DNA of 64,000 nt from Rhodobacter viridis (GCF_003217355.1 NZ_QJTK01000005.1:154421-218420), one strand, 5' to 3'; counted from the first letter of the stretch, positions 19,290 to 29,509 are shown. The notes: a model not told the origin generated them from the sequence alone. Program-made: numbers and translations.

Positions 19290-20705
19290 ATGTCGCCCGT
19301 GACGGCCCGGCTTGTAACAATTGTCATATTGGCGCTGAGCCTCGCCCGCGCCGAGGCGCTGGAGGTGCTGACCCGTGATGGTGGCCCGATTGCCGGACCG
19401 GCCATCGCGCACGGGGCGGAATTTGCGCGCGAAACCGGCGTCGCGGTGCATGTCACCCCCCGCCCCTTCGATGCGCTTTACGGCGAGGTGATGATGGGCT
19501 TCGTCACCGGCAGCCCCCCCGCCGATGTGCTGATCCTGCCCGCCGACTGGCTGCCCGATGTGGCGCCCTATCTGATGCCGGTGCCCGAGGCGCTTGTGCA
19601 AAGTCCGCTCGTGCGGGGCATCCACCCCGCCTATCGCGACCGGCAGATGCGCTGGCGCGGCCAATGGCTGGCGGTGACGCTCGACGGCGATCTGCACATG
19701 GGGGCCTATCGGCGCGATCTGTTCGACGACCCCGCGACACAGGCGGCGTATCGGGCAGAGACGGGTCACGCCCTCGAACCGCCGCGGACATGGGCGGAGT
19801 ACGATCACATCGCGGCCTTCTTCCATGCCCGCGGCGTCTCTGGCACGCTTGAAGCCTCGGCCGAGAATGGTCAGCGGCTCTGGTCGCTCTTTTCCCACGC
19901 CGCCGCCTACACCGCCCATCCCGACCATCCGGGGCATTTCTTCTTCGACCCCGAGACGATGGCGCCCGAGATCGACAACCCGGCCTGGGTGCGGGCGCTG
20001 CATGACTACCTTGACGCGATTTCCACGGCACCGGGCCCTGCCTTGCCCAGTCATGGCGTGCGCACGGAGTTTGCTGCGGGCAAGGCGGCGATGGCGCTGG
20101 ATTGGTCCGATATCGGCACGGTGGCGACCGATCCGGCCAGCTCGAAAATTCGCGACCGGGTCGGGTTCTTCGCCCTGCCCGGCACGAAGGAGGTCTGGAA
20201 CCCGGCGACGAAGCGCTGGGACAGGCTGGAAGCGCCGCGACCGGTGCCGTTTCTGGCGTTCGGCGGCTGGATCGCGGTCGTGCCGCGCGCTGCCGGCGAT
20301 CCGAAATCCGCCTGGAATTACATCGCCTTCATGGCCGATCCGGCGCGGGCGGCGAAAGACGTGATGTCGGGCGCCTCGGGCTTCAACCCCTATCGGCTCT
20401 CGCAGCTGGAGGATACCGCGGGCTGGTCGAAGCTGATGGGGGCGCAGGCGGCAACCGACTACTTGTCCGTGCTGCGCGAAAGCCTGTCGGCACCGCAAAC
20501 CGCGCCCGATCTGCGTCTGCCGGGCTATCCCGCCTATATGGCGGCGCTCGATGCCCGCATTGGTCGCGTGCTGGCGGGCGAGATGACGCCCGAGGCGGCC
20601 TTGGCGGCGGCAGCGGCGGATTGGGACCGGATCACCGACCGTCTGGGCCGGGCGAGCCAGCGCCGCCACTACCGCGAGGCGATGGGGCTGGAGGTCGCGC
20701 CATGA
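19290..20705 (+). CDS. Periplasmic solute-binding protein (ABC family 1 type) next to a sensor kinase
   Basis: The protein has about 471 residues with a cleavable signal peptide (start to ARAEA, cut near residue 23). It has the layout of family 1 extracellular sugar-type binding proteins, including GFVTGSPPADVLILPADW early and a C-terminal FGGWIAVVPRAAGDPKSAW segment. No permease or ATPase gene lies nearby. Instead its stop overlaps the start of a hybrid histidine kinase (ATGA). This suggests it works as a ligand-presenting subunit for the kinase, as ChvE or TorT do, rather than in transport. It diverges from fruB by 67 bases, so a sugar ligand is plausible but unproven. Starts ATG 19290 or GTG 19299 are both possible. 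Confidence 0.8.
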   Translation: MSPVTARLVTIVILALSLARAEALEVLTRDGGPIAGPAIAHGAEFARETGVAVHVTPRPFDALYGEVMMGFVTGSPPADVLILPADWLPDVAPYLMPVPEALVQSPLVRGIHPAYRDRQMRWRGQWLAVTLDGDLHMGAYRRDLFDDPATQAAYRAETGHALEPPRTWAEYDHIAAFFHARGVSGTLEASAENGQRLWSLFSHAAAYTAHPDHPGHFFFDPETMAPEIDNPAWVRALHDYLDAISTAPGPALPSHGVRTEFAAGKAAMALDWSDIGTVATDPASSKIRDRVGFFALPGTKEVWNPATKRWDRLEAPRPVPFLAFGGWIAVVPRAAGDPKSAWNYIAFMADPARAAKDVMSGASGFNPYRLSQLEDTAGWSKLMGAQAATDYLSVLRESLSAPQTAPDLRLPGYPAYMAALDARIGRVLAGEMTPEAALAAAAADWDRITDRLGRASQRRHYREAMGLEVAP

Positions 20706-23380
20706 CCCTCTGGCGCGGGATTCAGGGGCGGCTTTTGCTGATCGTCGCCGTCTCGACCCTTGCGATGGCGCTGGCGGGCGTTGCGGCGATCCGGGCGCTC
20801 GATCAGATCGGCGAGGCGGCAGAAACGGTGACCGGGCGCGACGTGCCCGCGATGACGGCGGCGCTGCGGCTCGCCCGCATCGGCGACCGGCTGCAAAGCC
20901 GCGGCGCGAGCCTGATGGCCGCGAGCACCGCCGAGGCGCTGACCGAGGCGCAACGCGCCATCGACGCCGATCTGGCCGCCTTTGCCGCTCAGGCGCAGGC
21001 GCTGCGGGCGGCGGCTGCGCCGCAAACCTCCGATCAGATCGCGACCCTGTCCGCCGATCTCGCGGCGCGGCTGCGCGCGCTTTCGACCGATCTCGACCGG
21101 CTGCGCGGGCTTGCGCGGCTGCGCGATACCGAGCGGGCGAAGATGCTGGCGGAACAGGATTTTCTGCGCCAGTTGCTCGGCCCCTCGATCCTTGCGGTCG
21201 AGGCGATCACCGGCGGGCAGATCCTGCCCGACCCCGAGATCTACCGCACCGCGGTGCGCTCGCAGGCGCCGCTTCTGGCGGCCGAACGGCTGACCGACCG
21301 GGCGATGTCGGACCTGCTGCTGGCGGGGGATGCCCGCGACCCGCAGGCGCTGGAAGACGGCCGCGCCGCCTATCGCCGCACGCTGGCGCAGCTTGACAGC
21401 ACCGGCGCCGCCCTGCCCTCGGGCCTGCGCGCCGAATTCGGCCGGGCGCTGGCGGCCTTCCGGGCGCAAGCCGCGCCGGGCGGCATCTTCGATCTGCAGG
21501 CCGAGGACATGCGCGCCCGCACCGCCGCCGAGGCCGATCTGCGCGCCGCGGCCTCGCGCGCCGCCGATCTGAAAGCCGCGGTCGATGCCCGGGTGATCGC
21601 GGCGAGCCGCACCACCGCCGAGGTGACCGAGGGCCTGCGCCGCACAATTCTGGAACGCACGACGCAATTCGCCTCGATCGCCCTCGCCGTGATCCTGATG
21701 GCGGGGGGCGTGTCCTATTTCATGGTGATCCGGCCGCTTTCGCGCAATCTGCGCGGGGTGACGGCGGCGATGGTGCGGCTCGCCGCCGGGGAACGCGATG
21801 CGACCGTGCCCGGCGCCGAACGCGCCGACGAGATCGGCGATCTCGCCCGCGCCTTCACCGTCTTTCGCGAAAACTCGGCGCGGGTGGAAAAGCTCGACCG
21901 GGAACTGGCGGAACGCTCCAGCCTGCTGATCGCCACCTTCGAGACGATGAAGGACGGGTTTTCCGTCTTCGACCGCGACCGGCGACTGGTGGCCTTCAAC
22001 CCGCAATATCTGGCGCTGCATGATTTCAGCGCCGAGGCGGTCGGCGCCGCCCCGACGATCGGCCAGATCAACCGGATGCTTGCGGCGCGCGGGGTGCAGG
22101 CCAGCCTGCCCGATGGCACGCCGGTCGATCTTGATGAGATTGTGCCGCGCCGCCTTGCCGAGCCGCAGCGGCTCGAGATGCGCTTCCCCTCGGGGAGGGT
22201 GCTGGAACTGCGCTCGAACCCGATCCCGATGGGCGGCTTTGCGACGATCCACATGGATGTGACCGAAAGCCGGGCGACGCAAAGCCAGCTCTTGCATGCG
22301 CAAAAGCTCGAGACCGTGGGCCAGCTGACCGGGGGGATTGCGCATGATTTCAACAACATCCTCGCCGTGATCATCGGCAACCTGAACATCCTCGCGCGCG
22401 AACTGGCGGACAGCCCCGCGCTGAAGGCCCGCGCCGAGCGCGGCCTTTCCGCCGCCAACCGCGCCGCCGGGCTGATCAACCGGTTGCTGACCTTCTCCCG
22501 CCGCCAGCGCCTTGCGCCGGAGAATGTCGATCTGAACGGCCTCGTGCGCGGGATGCTCGATCTGATGCAATCAAGCCTTGGCTCGGGCATGCAGATCACC
22601 CCCGATCTGGCCGAGGATCTGCCGCGGGTGCGCGTCGATCCGGGGCAACTGGAAAACGCGCTGATGAACCTTGCGGTAAACGCCCGCGACGCGATGGAGG
22701 GCACGGGCGAGATCATCGTCACCACCCGCCGCGCCGCGGATGGGTTTGTCGAACTGACGGTCGCGGATACCGGCGCGGGCATTCCGCCCGACCTGCTCGA
22801 TCAGGTCTTCGAGCCCTTCTTCACCACGAAACCGGTGGGCAAGGGCAGCGGGCTGGGGCTGTCCATGGTCTATGGCTTCGTGCGGCAATCGGGCGGCACG
22901 GTGGCGATCGACAGCACCCCGGGCGCGGGCACCCGCGTCAGCCTGCGGCTGCTGGAGAGCACCGCCCCCGAGGCCCCCGCGCGCCCCGAGGGGCTGGACA
23001 CCGCCGAGGCCTGCATTCTGGCCGTCGATGATGATGCCGACCTGCTGGAGATCACCGCCGATCAGCTGCGCCGTCTGGGCCATGCCGTCGTCACCGCGCC
23101 CGACGGGCTGACGGCGCTCGAGATGCTGCGCGAAATCCCCGAGATCGACCTGCTCTATACCGATCTGGCCATGCCGGGGCTCGACGGTCGGGCGCTGGCG
23201 GAAAAGGCGCAAGTGCTGCGCCCCGATCTGCCGGTGCTGTTCACCTCGGGCGCGCCGGGCAAGGCGGGGGCGGATTTGCCGAACCTCTTGCGCAAACCCG
23301 TCCCCGAGGAGGTTCTGGCCGCCGCGATCCGGGTCAGTCTGGAACGTCAGAGCCGCCGGACGTCGGCATCGAGCGCATAA
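20702..23380 (+). CDS. Hybrid sensor histidine kinase with large periplasmic domain
   Basis: The 892-residue membrane kinase has a first span (about 9-29) and a helical periplasmic region to about 320. A second span, HAMP linker, PAS-like domain (FETMKDGFSVFDRDRR), HisKA with LTGGIAHDFNNIL and HATPase with NLAVNARDAM and DTGAGIPP follow. A C-terminal receiver (about 770-890) has its acceptor Asp in LLYTDLAMPG. The architecture resembles TorS-like kinases, but no HPt domain is visible. It is coupled to the upstream binding protein. Its 3' end overlaps by 34 bases, tail to tail, the OmpR-type regulator gene that is its likely partner. Confidence 0.88.
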   Translation: MTLWRGIQGRLLLIVAVSTLAMALAGVAAIRALDQIGEAAETVTGRDVPAMTAALRLARIGDRLQSRGASLMAASTAEALTEAQRAIDADLAAFAAQAQALRAAAAPQTSDQIATLSADLAARLRALSTDLDRLRGLARLRDTERAKMLAEQDFLRQLLGPSILAVEAITGGQILPDPEIYRTAVRSQAPLLAAERLTDRAMSDLLLAGDARDPQALEDGRAAYRRTLAQLDSTGAALPSGLRAEFGRALAAFRAQAAPGGIFDLQAEDMRARTAAEADLRAAASRAADLKAAVDARVIAASRTTAEVTEGLRRTILERTTQFASIALAVILMAGGVSYFMVIRPLSRNLRGVTAAMVRLAAGERDATVPGAERADEIGDLARAFTVFRENSARVEKLDRELAERSSLLIATFETMKDGFSVFDRDRRLVAFNPQYLALHDFSAEAVGAAPTIGQINRMLAARGVQASLPDGTPVDLDEIVPRRLAEPQRLEMRFPSGRVLELRSNPIPMGGFATIHMDVTESRATQSQLLHAQKLETVGQLTGGIAHDFNNILAVIIGNLNILARELADSPALKARAERGLSAANRAAGLINRLLTFSRRQRLAPENVDLNGLVRGMLDLMQSSLGSGMQITPDLAEDLPRVRVDPGQLENALMNLAVNARDAMEGTGEIIVTTRRAADGFVELTVADTGAGIPPDLLDQVFEPFFTTKPVGKGSGLGLSMVYGFVRQSGGTVAIDSTPGAGTRVSLRLLESTAPEAPARPEGLDTAEACILAVDDDADLLEITADQLRRLGHAVVTAPDGLTALEMLREIPEIDLLYTDLAMPGLDGRALAEKAQVLRPDLPVLFTSGAPGKAGADLPNLLRKPVPEEVLAAAIRVSLERQSRRTSASSA

Positions 23381-24057
23381 CCCGCGCCGCGCTCGGTGCG
23401 GATCAGTTGCGGCGCGCGCGGATTGGGCTCGATCTTGCGCCGCAGCCGCAGGATCAGCACGTCGATGGTGCGGTCGAAAACTTCACCGCCGTCCGCCCGG
23501 GTGCGTTCCAGAAGCTGATCGCGGCTGAGCACGCAGCGCGGGGCGCGGACAAAGGCCTCAAGCAGCAGGAATTCCGCATTGGTCAGCGCCACCCCCTGCC
23601 CCGCGGGCGTTTCAAGCGTGCGCGCGGTCAGATCGATCACCCAGCCCGCGAAGCTGCGCCGGTCATGCTCGGTCAATTCGACCGGCACCGCCACCGCGCC
23701 CGCGCGGCGCAGCACCGCCTTGATCCGCGCCACCAACTCGCGCGGGTTGAAGGGTTTGACCACATAATCATCGGCGCCCATCTCGAGGCCGACGATCCGG
23801 TCGACATCGCCGCCGAGCCCGGTCAGCATGATGATCGGGATCGAGGAACTCGCCCGCAGCCGCGCCGCGAGCGTCAGCCCGTCCTGATCGGGCAGGCGCA
23901 GATCGAGCAGGATCAGATCGGGCGTCCCGGCCGCCAGCACAGGCGCCACTTCGGCCGCTGTTGCCGCCTCGGCCACCTCCCAGTCGCGCGCCTCGAGTTC
24001 GTAACGCACAAGGTCGCGCACGTCCGGGTCGTCATCGACGATCAGAATCTTCACCAT
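23347..24057 (-). CDS. OmpR/PhoB-family response regulator
   Basis: The 236-residue protein has a receiver domain (about 1-120) with acidic pocket VDDDPD, phospho-acceptor in LILLDLRLPD and Lys in VVKPFNPRE. A winged-helix DNA-binding domain (about 130-232) ends LIRTERGAGYALD. The ATG at 24057 (MVKILIVDDD) is the natural start; the longer open frame upstream has no homology. It is convergent with the hybrid kinase gene and overlaps it by 34 bases. Target genes cannot be read from sequence; the nearby fruBKA operon is a guess. Confidence 0.9.
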   Translation of the reverse strand: MVKILIVDDDPDVRDLVRYELEARDWEVAEAATAAEVAPVLAAGTPDLILLDLRLPDQDGLTLAARLRASSSIPIIMLTGLGGDVDRIVGLEMGADDYVVKPFNPRELVARIKAVLRRAGAVAVPVELTEHDRRSFAGWVIDLTARTLETPAGQGVALTNAEFLLLEAFVRAPRCVLSRDQLLERTRADGGEVFDRTIDVLILRLRRKIEPNPRAPQLIRTERGAGYALDADVRRL

Positions 24058-24250
24058 GCCGCAGGCCTCCCCCGCGCCACAATAGGGACGGATCGGCCCG
24101 CCCGCCAGCCGCCTTTCCCCCCGCGGCACCATCGACATGGCCAAAAGGACAGGTTTGCGGTTACAGTCGCCGTCATGAGCGTTCGGACCGCGGCTGGTCC
24201 GCGGGTGCCATAACGGCATATGTTGGTTGTTTAGTTGATTGAGGCTGCGC

Positions 24251-25942
24251 ATGCCAAAGGCGCAAAGAAATTTGAGAATCCGCGAAATCCTCGAGGTCGC
24301 GCGGCGTACACGCATGGAATTCGCGGCGCAGGTGGTTCTGATCACCTTCACCGGGGCCGTTGCCTGGATGGCGACGGGACTGCATTGCATCCCGCTCTGG
24401 GTTGCGCTGCACTTCGGTCTGATCACCGTCGAACGCAAGATCACCCGGCGCCTGCGCAACAGCGAAAGTCCCTTCGCGCTGCCCGCCGTTCTGGCGGCGC
24501 ATCTGGCGATCGGGGCGGTCTTCGCCGCGATGCCGGTCTATCTGTGGATGCAGGAGGACGAGGCCTTTCACTTCACCGGCACGGTGCTGCTGCTCGGCTC
24601 GATCCTGAACATCTTTCTGGTGCGCGCCCAGATCTGGTATCTGGCGCTCTGTTTCGTCGCGCCCGATGCGGTGGCGATCGCCCTGATTGCCGGGCATATC
24701 GCGCGCCAGACGCCGACCCCGGCGCAGGCGATCACCGTCTGGGTCGTTGCCTCGGCGATCATCGTCTATCTTGGCGTCGCGCTCTTGCAAGCCGCCCGCG
24801 CCCATCGCCGCCACCTGGTCACGCGCGAGCAGTTGGTGCAGTCGCAGAAAATGGAGGCGCTTGGCAATCTTGCGGGCGGAATGGCGCATGATTTCAACAA
24901 TATCCTGAATGTCATCACCGGCACGCTCGATCTTGCGCGCGACGAACGCGACCCCGCGCGGATCGCGGCGCAACTGGATCGGGCGCATGCTGCCGCGGAC
25001 CGCGGCGCGTCGCTGATCCGGCAGGTGCTCTCCTTCGCGCGCAAATCACATCTGGAGCCGCGCCGCGTCGATCCGCCCGCGGTCATCGCCGAGGTCGAGA
25101 CGATGGCGCGGCGGCTCATTCCCGAACGCATCGCCATCGACACCCTGGTCGATCCCGACGTGCCCGCGGTACGGGTGGACGAGGGCACGCTGGTGACGGC
25201 GCTGCTCAATCTGGTGCTGAACGCGCGCGATGCGATCGAGGGGCGGGGCCGGATCATTCTGAGCTGCACGCTTGCCCCCGGACTGCCGAGCGGTCGGCGC
25301 GGCAGGGTGATGTTTTCCGTGCGCGACGACGGCCACGGCATCGCGCGCGAGATGATCGGCCGGGTGACCGAGCCCTTCTTCACCACGAAACCCGTGGGCG
25401 AAGGCACCGGGCTCGGGCTCTCGATGGTGGCGGGCTTTGCCGCGCAATCAGGCGGGGCATTGCAGATCGACAGTCAGGAAGGCGCGGGCACCGAGGTGCG
25501 GATGCTGCTGCCGCTCGACGATGGTCCCGCCCAGCCAAAGCCCCCCGCCCCGGCCAACCGCCCCGCGCCTGCCCCGATTGCGAAACCGCGCTGTGTGCTG
25601 TTGGTCGAAGATCAGCGCGAGCTGCTGGAACTGCTGCAGATCTTCCTGCGCCGCAGCGGTCACGTGGTCCATGCGGCCAGTTCGGGCGATGCGGCCTTGG
25701 CGCTGATCGAGGACGGGGTCTGCCCCGATATCCTGATTTCCGACGTGGTGATGCCCGGCCAGATGCAGGGGCGCGATCTGGCGGCGCTCGTGCGCGAGCG
25801 CTTCCCGCAGGCGCAGATCGTGCTGATGTCGGGCTTCGAGGAAGCTTCGTTCGGCTGTCCGGAACAGAAGCACTGCGACATGCTCTTTCTGGCGAAACCG
25901 GTGCGGCTGGCCGAGCTCGCCGAGGCGATCGCGCCCCGCTGA
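24251..25942 (+). CDS. Membrane hybrid histidine kinase with C-terminal receiver
   Basis: The 563-residue protein starts MPKAQRNLRIREIL with GAGG six bases upstream. About five or six membrane spans fill residues 20-180, with no large external domain. HisKA has LAGGMAHDFNNILN (about residue 212), HATPase has NLVLNARDAI, DDGHGIAREM and TKPVGEGTGLGLSM, and a receiver (about 450-563) has LLVEDQRE and DILISDVVMPG. The kinase core resembles that of the 892-residue kinase. It is divergent from the OmpR-type gene (193 bases between starts). No output gene is adjacent, and the signal is unknown. Confidence 0.88.
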   Translation: MPKAQRNLRIREILEVARRTRMEFAAQVVLITFTGAVAWMATGLHCIPLWVALHFGLITVERKITRRLRNSESPFALPAVLAAHLAIGAVFAAMPVYLWMQEDEAFHFTGTVLLLGSILNIFLVRAQIWYLALCFVAPDAVAIALIAGHIARQTPTPAQAITVWVVASAIIVYLGVALLQAARAHRRHLVTREQLVQSQKMEALGNLAGGMAHDFNNILNVITGTLDLARDERDPARIAAQLDRAHAAADRGASLIRQVLSFARKSHLEPRRVDPPAVIAEVETMARRLIPERIAIDTLVDPDVPAVRVDEGTLVTALLNLVLNARDAIEGRGRIILSCTLAPGLPSGRRGRVMFSVRDDGHGIAREMIGRVTEPFFTTKPVGEGTGLGLSMVAGFAAQSGGALQIDSQEGAGTEVRMLLPLDDGPAQPKPPAPANRPAPAPIAKPRCVLLVEDQRELLELLQIFLRRSGHVVHAASSGDAALALIEDGVCPDILISDVVMPGQMQGRDLAALVRERFPQAQIVLMSGFEEASFGCPEQKHCDMLFLAKPVRLAELAEAIAPR

Positions 25943-25947
25943 GGCGC

Positions 25948-26121
25948 CTATTGCAGCGGCCCGGCGCCATCCTCTGCCGGGCGTTCCTCTTCCTCGGCGA
26001 TGTCGCCGGGGATGACGTAGCTGCCGTTCAGCCAGCGCGCCAGATCGACATCGGCGCAGCGTTTCGAGCAGAACGGGCGGTATTTCGCCTCGCTCTCTTT
26101 GCCGCAGATCGGACAGCTCAT
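25948..26121 (-). CDS. yacG: YacG-type zinc protein, DNA gyrase inhibitor family
   Basis: This 57-residue protein begins [19 protein letters not shown] and has the YacG four-cysteine zinc site (CPIC, then FCSKRC) followed by ADVDLARWLNGSY. YacG binds zinc and inhibits gyrase in E. coli. Its start overlaps the stop of the RNase G gene as ATGA, making it the last gene of infA-maf-rng-yacG. The acidic C-terminal tail (AEEEERPAED) is common in alphaproteobacterial members. It ends 5 bases from the convergent hybrid kinase stop. Confidence 0.92.
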   Translation of the reverse strand: MSCPICGKESEAKYRPFCSKRCADVDLARWLNGSYVIPGDIAEEEERPAEDGAGPLQ

Positions 26122-27158
26122 GTCCGCCCCGCAAGCAGGGCCGCCAGCGCCACCCGATCACGCTTGCGCACCAGCTCGTAAAGGCCAAGCGGCGTCCAGC
26201 CCGCAAGGCTCGTCTCCGCCGCCTCGGTCTTGAAGGCCGCGCGCAACTGCTGTTCCAGCACCAGACGGTCCTTTTTCGGCATCGGCGCGAAATCGACCAC
26301 GACCTGACCGCCCAAGCCCCGCAGCCGCAGCTGCCGCGGCAGATCGCGGGCGGCGGCGATATTGGCCTTCAACGCCGCGGCGGGCGAGGTATCCGCGCCG
26401 GTGTTCACATCGACGGCGACCAGCGCGCGCGTCGGCTCGATCATCATGTGACCGCCGCCGGGCAGGGCGACGCGCGGGTTCAGCGCCGCATCGATCGCTT
26501 CCAGAACACCGTGATCCTCGAAGCCCTCGACCACCTCGTCGGGGGCGGGATCGGCCCATTCGCGCCAGGCTTCTTCATGCGGCGTGGGGGCGTCGACCAG
26601 CAATTCCGGTGCACCGTCCACATCGGCCAGAACCGCCTCGGCCAGCTCGCGCAGGCCCGCGATATCCTCGACGATCTCGCCGTCTTCGGCGCCCTCGCAG
26701 GCCGAGCGCAGAATGAGGCCCATCTCGGAGCCGTCCATCACCACGCCCGCCAGAGCTTGCAGACCCTCGCGGGTGTCTTCCTCACGGATGCGGCGCGAGA
26801 CGTTCAGCCCCGGCGCCCCCGGGGTGACGATGCCGTAGCGGCCCTTGAACAGAAGACGCAGCGTGACCGGAACCGCCTTGCCGGGTTCCGCCCCGCCCGA
26901 GACCTGCACCAGCACCGATTGCCCCGGCGCAAGTCCCTTGGCGTCTTTCAGAAAGCCCTTTTCGCCGCCCGGAAGCGCCACGAACAGACCGCCCTGCCCT
27001 TTCATCGGCCGCTCGATCCTGGCGCGGCAAATGGCACCGGGGGCCAGCGCCATCGCGTCCGAGACATCGACGAGCAGATCTTCCAGCTGGCCATCGACCA
27101 TCAGCGCAGCGGCTTCCAGACCGCCGACCGCGCCCAGAATCACGATCCGACCCTTCAT
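26118..27158 (-). CDS. rng: Ribonuclease E/G family endoribonuclease (short, RNase G-like)
   Basis: The 346-residue member of the RNase E/G family has the catalytic metal-site segments [12 protein letters not shown] and [16 protein letters not shown], which match those around Asp303 and Asp346 of E. coli RNase E. An S1-like part precedes them. It is shorter than RNase G (about 490) and far shorter than RNase E, and lacks the C-terminal zinc-link and scaffold parts. It probably acts in mRNA turnover or rRNA trimming. The start at 27158 overlaps the maf stop. This compact form beside maf and infA is common in related Rhodobacterales. Confidence 0.88.
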   Translation of the reverse strand: MKGRIVILGAVGGLEAAALMVDGQLEDLLVDVSDAMALAPGAICRARIERPMKGQGGLFVALPGGEKGFLKDAKGLAPGQSVLVQVSGGAEPGKAVPVTLRLLFKGRYGIVTPGAPGLNVSRRIREEDTREGLQALAGVVMDGSEMGLILRSACEGAEDGEIVEDIAGLRELAEAVLADVDGAPELLVDAPTPHEEAWREWADPAPDEVVEGFEDHGVLEAIDAALNPRVALPGGGHMMIEPTRALVAVDVNTGADTSPAAALKANIAAARDLPRQLRLRGLGGQVVVDFAPMPKKDRLVLEQQLRAAFKTEAAETSLAGWTPLGLYELVRKRDRVALAALLAGRT

Positions 27159-27730
27159 GCCTGTTCTCCCGGGGCAATGCCCGCCGCGCGCAACAGCACG
27201 GCAGTCTCGGCCAGCGGCAGGCCGACGACGCCGGTGAACGACCCCTGAATCCAGGGGATGAAGGCCCCGGCAAGACCTTGAATCGCATAGCCGCCCGCCT
27301 TGCCCTGCCATTCGCCTGAGGCGAGATAGCCGTTCACTTCCGTGTTCGAGAGCGGGCGGAATTTCACCACCGTATCCACCAGCCGCTCGCGCAAACCCGC
27401 GCTTGTGCGCACGGCAACGGCGGTCAGCACATGGTGGCGACGCCCCGACAGCAGCCACAGAAACTCGGCCGCTTCCTTTTCATCGGCAGGCTTGCCCAGA
27501 ATCCGGCGCCCGCAGGTGACGGTGGTATCGGCGGTCAGGATCACCTCGTCGGCCGCGCACTCAAGCACCGCCGCCTTTTCGCGGGCCATGCGCGCGACAT
27601 AGGCGCGGGCATCCTCGCCGCGCTCCGGGGTTTCATCGATGTCGGGAGTGCGGACCTCGGCCGGGGTCAGGCCCAGCTGACCCAGAAGCTCGCGCCGACG
27701 CGGGCTGGCCGATCCGAGGACAAGCTTCAC
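27155..27730 (-). CDS. maf: Maf nucleoside-triphosphate pyrophosphatase
   Basis: The 191-residue Maf/YhdE-family protein starts [16 protein letters not shown], the conserved N-terminal substrate loop, and continues with the family TPDIDE and the catalytic-region [18 protein letters not shown]. Maf enzymes hydrolyse non-canonical or modified nucleoside triphosphates and influence cell division. It overlaps infA upstream and rng downstream by ATGA, so the run is one translationally coupled operon. Confidence 0.95.
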   Translation of the reverse strand: MKLVLGSASPRRRELLGQLGLTPAEVRTPDIDETPERGEDARAYVARMAREKAAVLECAADEVILTADTTVTCGRRILGKPADEKEAAEFLWLLSGRRHHVLTAVAVRTSAGLRERLVDTVVKFRPLSNTEVNGYLASGEWQGKAGGYAIQGLAGAFIPWIQGSFTGVVGLPLAETAVLLRAAGIAPGEQA

Positions 27731-27945
27731 TTGAAGCGGTAGTTGATGCGACCCTTGGACAGGTCATAGGTGTTCATTTCCACCTGCACCCGGTCGCCAG
27801 CCAGAACACGGATGCGGTTCTTCCGCATCTTGCCTGCCATATGCGCGATGATCTCATGGCCGTTTTCCAGCTCGACCTTGAACGTCGCGTTCGGCAGGAG
27901 TTCCTTCACGACGCCGGGGAATTCGAGCATTTCTTCCTTGGCCAT
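27727..27945 (-). CDS. infA: Translation initiation factor IF-1
   Basis: The 72-residue protein has one S1/OB fold, starting [20 protein letters not shown] and containing [15 protein letters not shown] and GDRVQVE, diagnostic of IF-1. It binds the 30S A site during initiation. Length is exactly that of the family. It is the first gene of the infA-maf-rng-yacG operon; the promoter must lie in the 83 bases before it (27946-28028). Confidence 0.98.
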   Translation of the reverse strand: MAKEEMLEFPGVVKELLPNATFKVELENGHEIIAHMAGKMRKNRIRVLAGDRVQVEMNTYDLSKGRINYRFK

Positions 27946-28028
27946 GGTCACTCCATTGGGGGATACCCGCACGGATGCGGCGGGCGCGCTTTCTTTGCGC
28001 CCGCTAAAGGCAGAATTCAAGGGCAATG

Positions 28029-28931
28029 TCAAGATTTGCGGGGGGATTCGGCCACAGTGCGGATCTGCACCGCTTGCAAGGGTTGCTCGGACCAGTGCTG
28101 AAAAAGCAGCACCGAACCGTCGCGGCGGCTATGTGTGACCCGGTCGAGATCGACCGTCGCGACCACCCAGCCGGGTTCGTCATAGACCCCTTTGGCAATG
28201 ACCCCATCATCGGGCCAGCCCTCGTCCGGCGGGCCGTAGATCCCTGCGGCGCCGTGATTTTCATCGACGGCGGGGCACCAGGGGGCCAGCCCCACAACGG
28301 GCGCCTGAACCGTCACGCACTGGTTTTCCAAGGCGCGCGCCTGCGACCCGATCCGCACCCGGTTGTAGCCCGCCGCCGCATCGGTGCAGCTGGGTGCCAG
28401 AAGGATTTCCGCCCCCGCTTCGCACAGCCCCCGCGACAAAAGGGGAAACTCGCTGTCGTAGCAGATGACGATGCCGATCTTGCCGATGCCGGTGTCAAAG
28501 AGGGTGAGTCCCCGCCCCGGGCCGATGTTCCAGTCCTCGCGCTCGAACCGGGTCATGATCGCCTTGTCCTGATGGCCGATCCGCCCCGAAGGACCAAACA
28601 GAACGGCACGGTTGCGCAACTCCAGCCCGTCCTGCGCCGGCCCCGAGGGGGCGAGGATGTAAAGCCCGAATTCGATCGCAAGACCCTCGAAATGGCGCTC
28701 CATCGCGGCGCGGTGGCGCAGCACTTCCTCGACCGCGAGGGTCAGATCGGCGGCAACCGCGGCGCCGCCCAGCGCAGCCAGTTCCATCGCGCCATATTCG
28801 GGGAACACCAGCAGATCGGCCTGTTTCAACGCCGCCATCTGCACCCAGGCGCGGGTCTTCGCCTCATAGGCGGCCCAGTCCTCGGCCCAGTCGAGCGGAT
28901 AGGCCGCGGCGGCGATGGTGACATGTCTCAC
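28029..28931 (-). CDS. Carbon-nitrogen hydrolase (nitrilase superfamily)
   Basis: The 300-residue protein has the nitrilase catalytic triad in order: Glu in [11 protein letters not shown] (about 45), Lys in [12 protein letters not shown] and Cys in [13 protein letters not shown]. It hydrolyses a nitrile or an amide; the substrate cannot be told from sequence. Its start overlaps the stop of a GNAT acetyltransferase gene. Together with the upstream SnoaL-like gene they form a three-gene run. Amidohydrolase/GNAT pairs are frequent in proteobacteria. Confidence 0.88.
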   Translation of the reverse strand: MRHVTIAAAAYPLDWAEDWAAYEAKTRAWVQMAALKQADLLVFPEYGAMELAALGGAAVAADLTLAVEEVLRHRAAMERHFEGLAIEFGLYILAPSGPAQDGLELRNRAVLFGPSGRIGHQDKAIMTRFEREDWNIGPGRGLTLFDTGIGKIGIVICYDSEFPLLSRGLCEAGAEILLAPSCTDAAAGYNRVRIGSQARALENQCVTVQAPVVGLAPWCPAVDENHGAAGIYGPPDEGWPDDGVIAKGVYDEPGWVVATVDLDRVTHSRRDGSVLLFQHWSEQPLQAVQIRTVAESPRKS

Positions 28932-29509
28932 AGCGGCTTCCCCCAGAATTGCAGCGGTTTCTCAGTCTCGCCCGCCGCGCCGACATCCGTCCAGCGGAAA
29001 TGCGCGATCACGCCCGGCAGGGGCGCATAGCCGCGCTTGCGCCAAAACGCATCCAGCGGGCGGTAAGTGCCTGGCTTCAGGGGATGATCGGCCGGGCGGA
29101 TCACCGCGCAAAAGGCCGAATGGCTGCGGCCAAGCGCCCGCGCATGGGCTTCGCGGGCGTCGAAGAAGGCATGGCCAAGGCCGCGTCCGCGATATTCGGG
29201 CAAAAGCACCGACTCGGCGCAGTAAAAGACGGCGGTCAGAGCGAGGCCCGTCGCCGCAAAGGGGGCGGCGAAATCCTCGGCATGATCTTCGAGCGGCGTG
29301 CCGGTGGCAGCCCCCACCAGCCGCGGCCCGTCGAAGGCGCCGACGACAACCGCGCCCGGCGAGGTGCGGTAGCTTTCCAGATAGCGCCGCTCGTAGTCCA
29401 GCGAGCCCTCGTAAAGATAGGGCCAGTCGCGGAAGACGGCGATGCGCAGCCGCGCCACATCCTCGAGCGCGGCATCCAGCGCAGGGCCGGTCAGAACCCG
29501 GGTCTGCAT
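28928..29509 (-). CDS. GNAT-family N-acetyltransferase
   Basis: The 193-residue protein has a GNAT acetyl-CoA loop of form LLPEYRGRGLGHAFFDARE (about residues 110-128). The preceding strand LTAVFYCAESVLL and the C-terminal part WRKRGYAPLPGVIAHF fit the fold. The acceptor substrate is unknown. It overlaps the nitrilase gene by 4 bases and the upstream SnoaL-like gene by 1 base (TGATG), so all three are probably coupled. Confidence 0.85.
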   Translation of the reverse strand: MQTRVLTGPALDAALEDVARLRIAVFRDWPYLYEGSLDYERRYLESYRTSPGAVVVGAFDGPRLVGAATGTPLEDHAEDFAAPFAATGLALTAVFYCAESVLLPEYRGRGLGHAFFDAREAHARALGRSHSAFCAVIRPADHPLKPGTYRPLDAFWRKRGYAPLPGVIAHFRWTDVGAAGETEKPLQFWGKPL

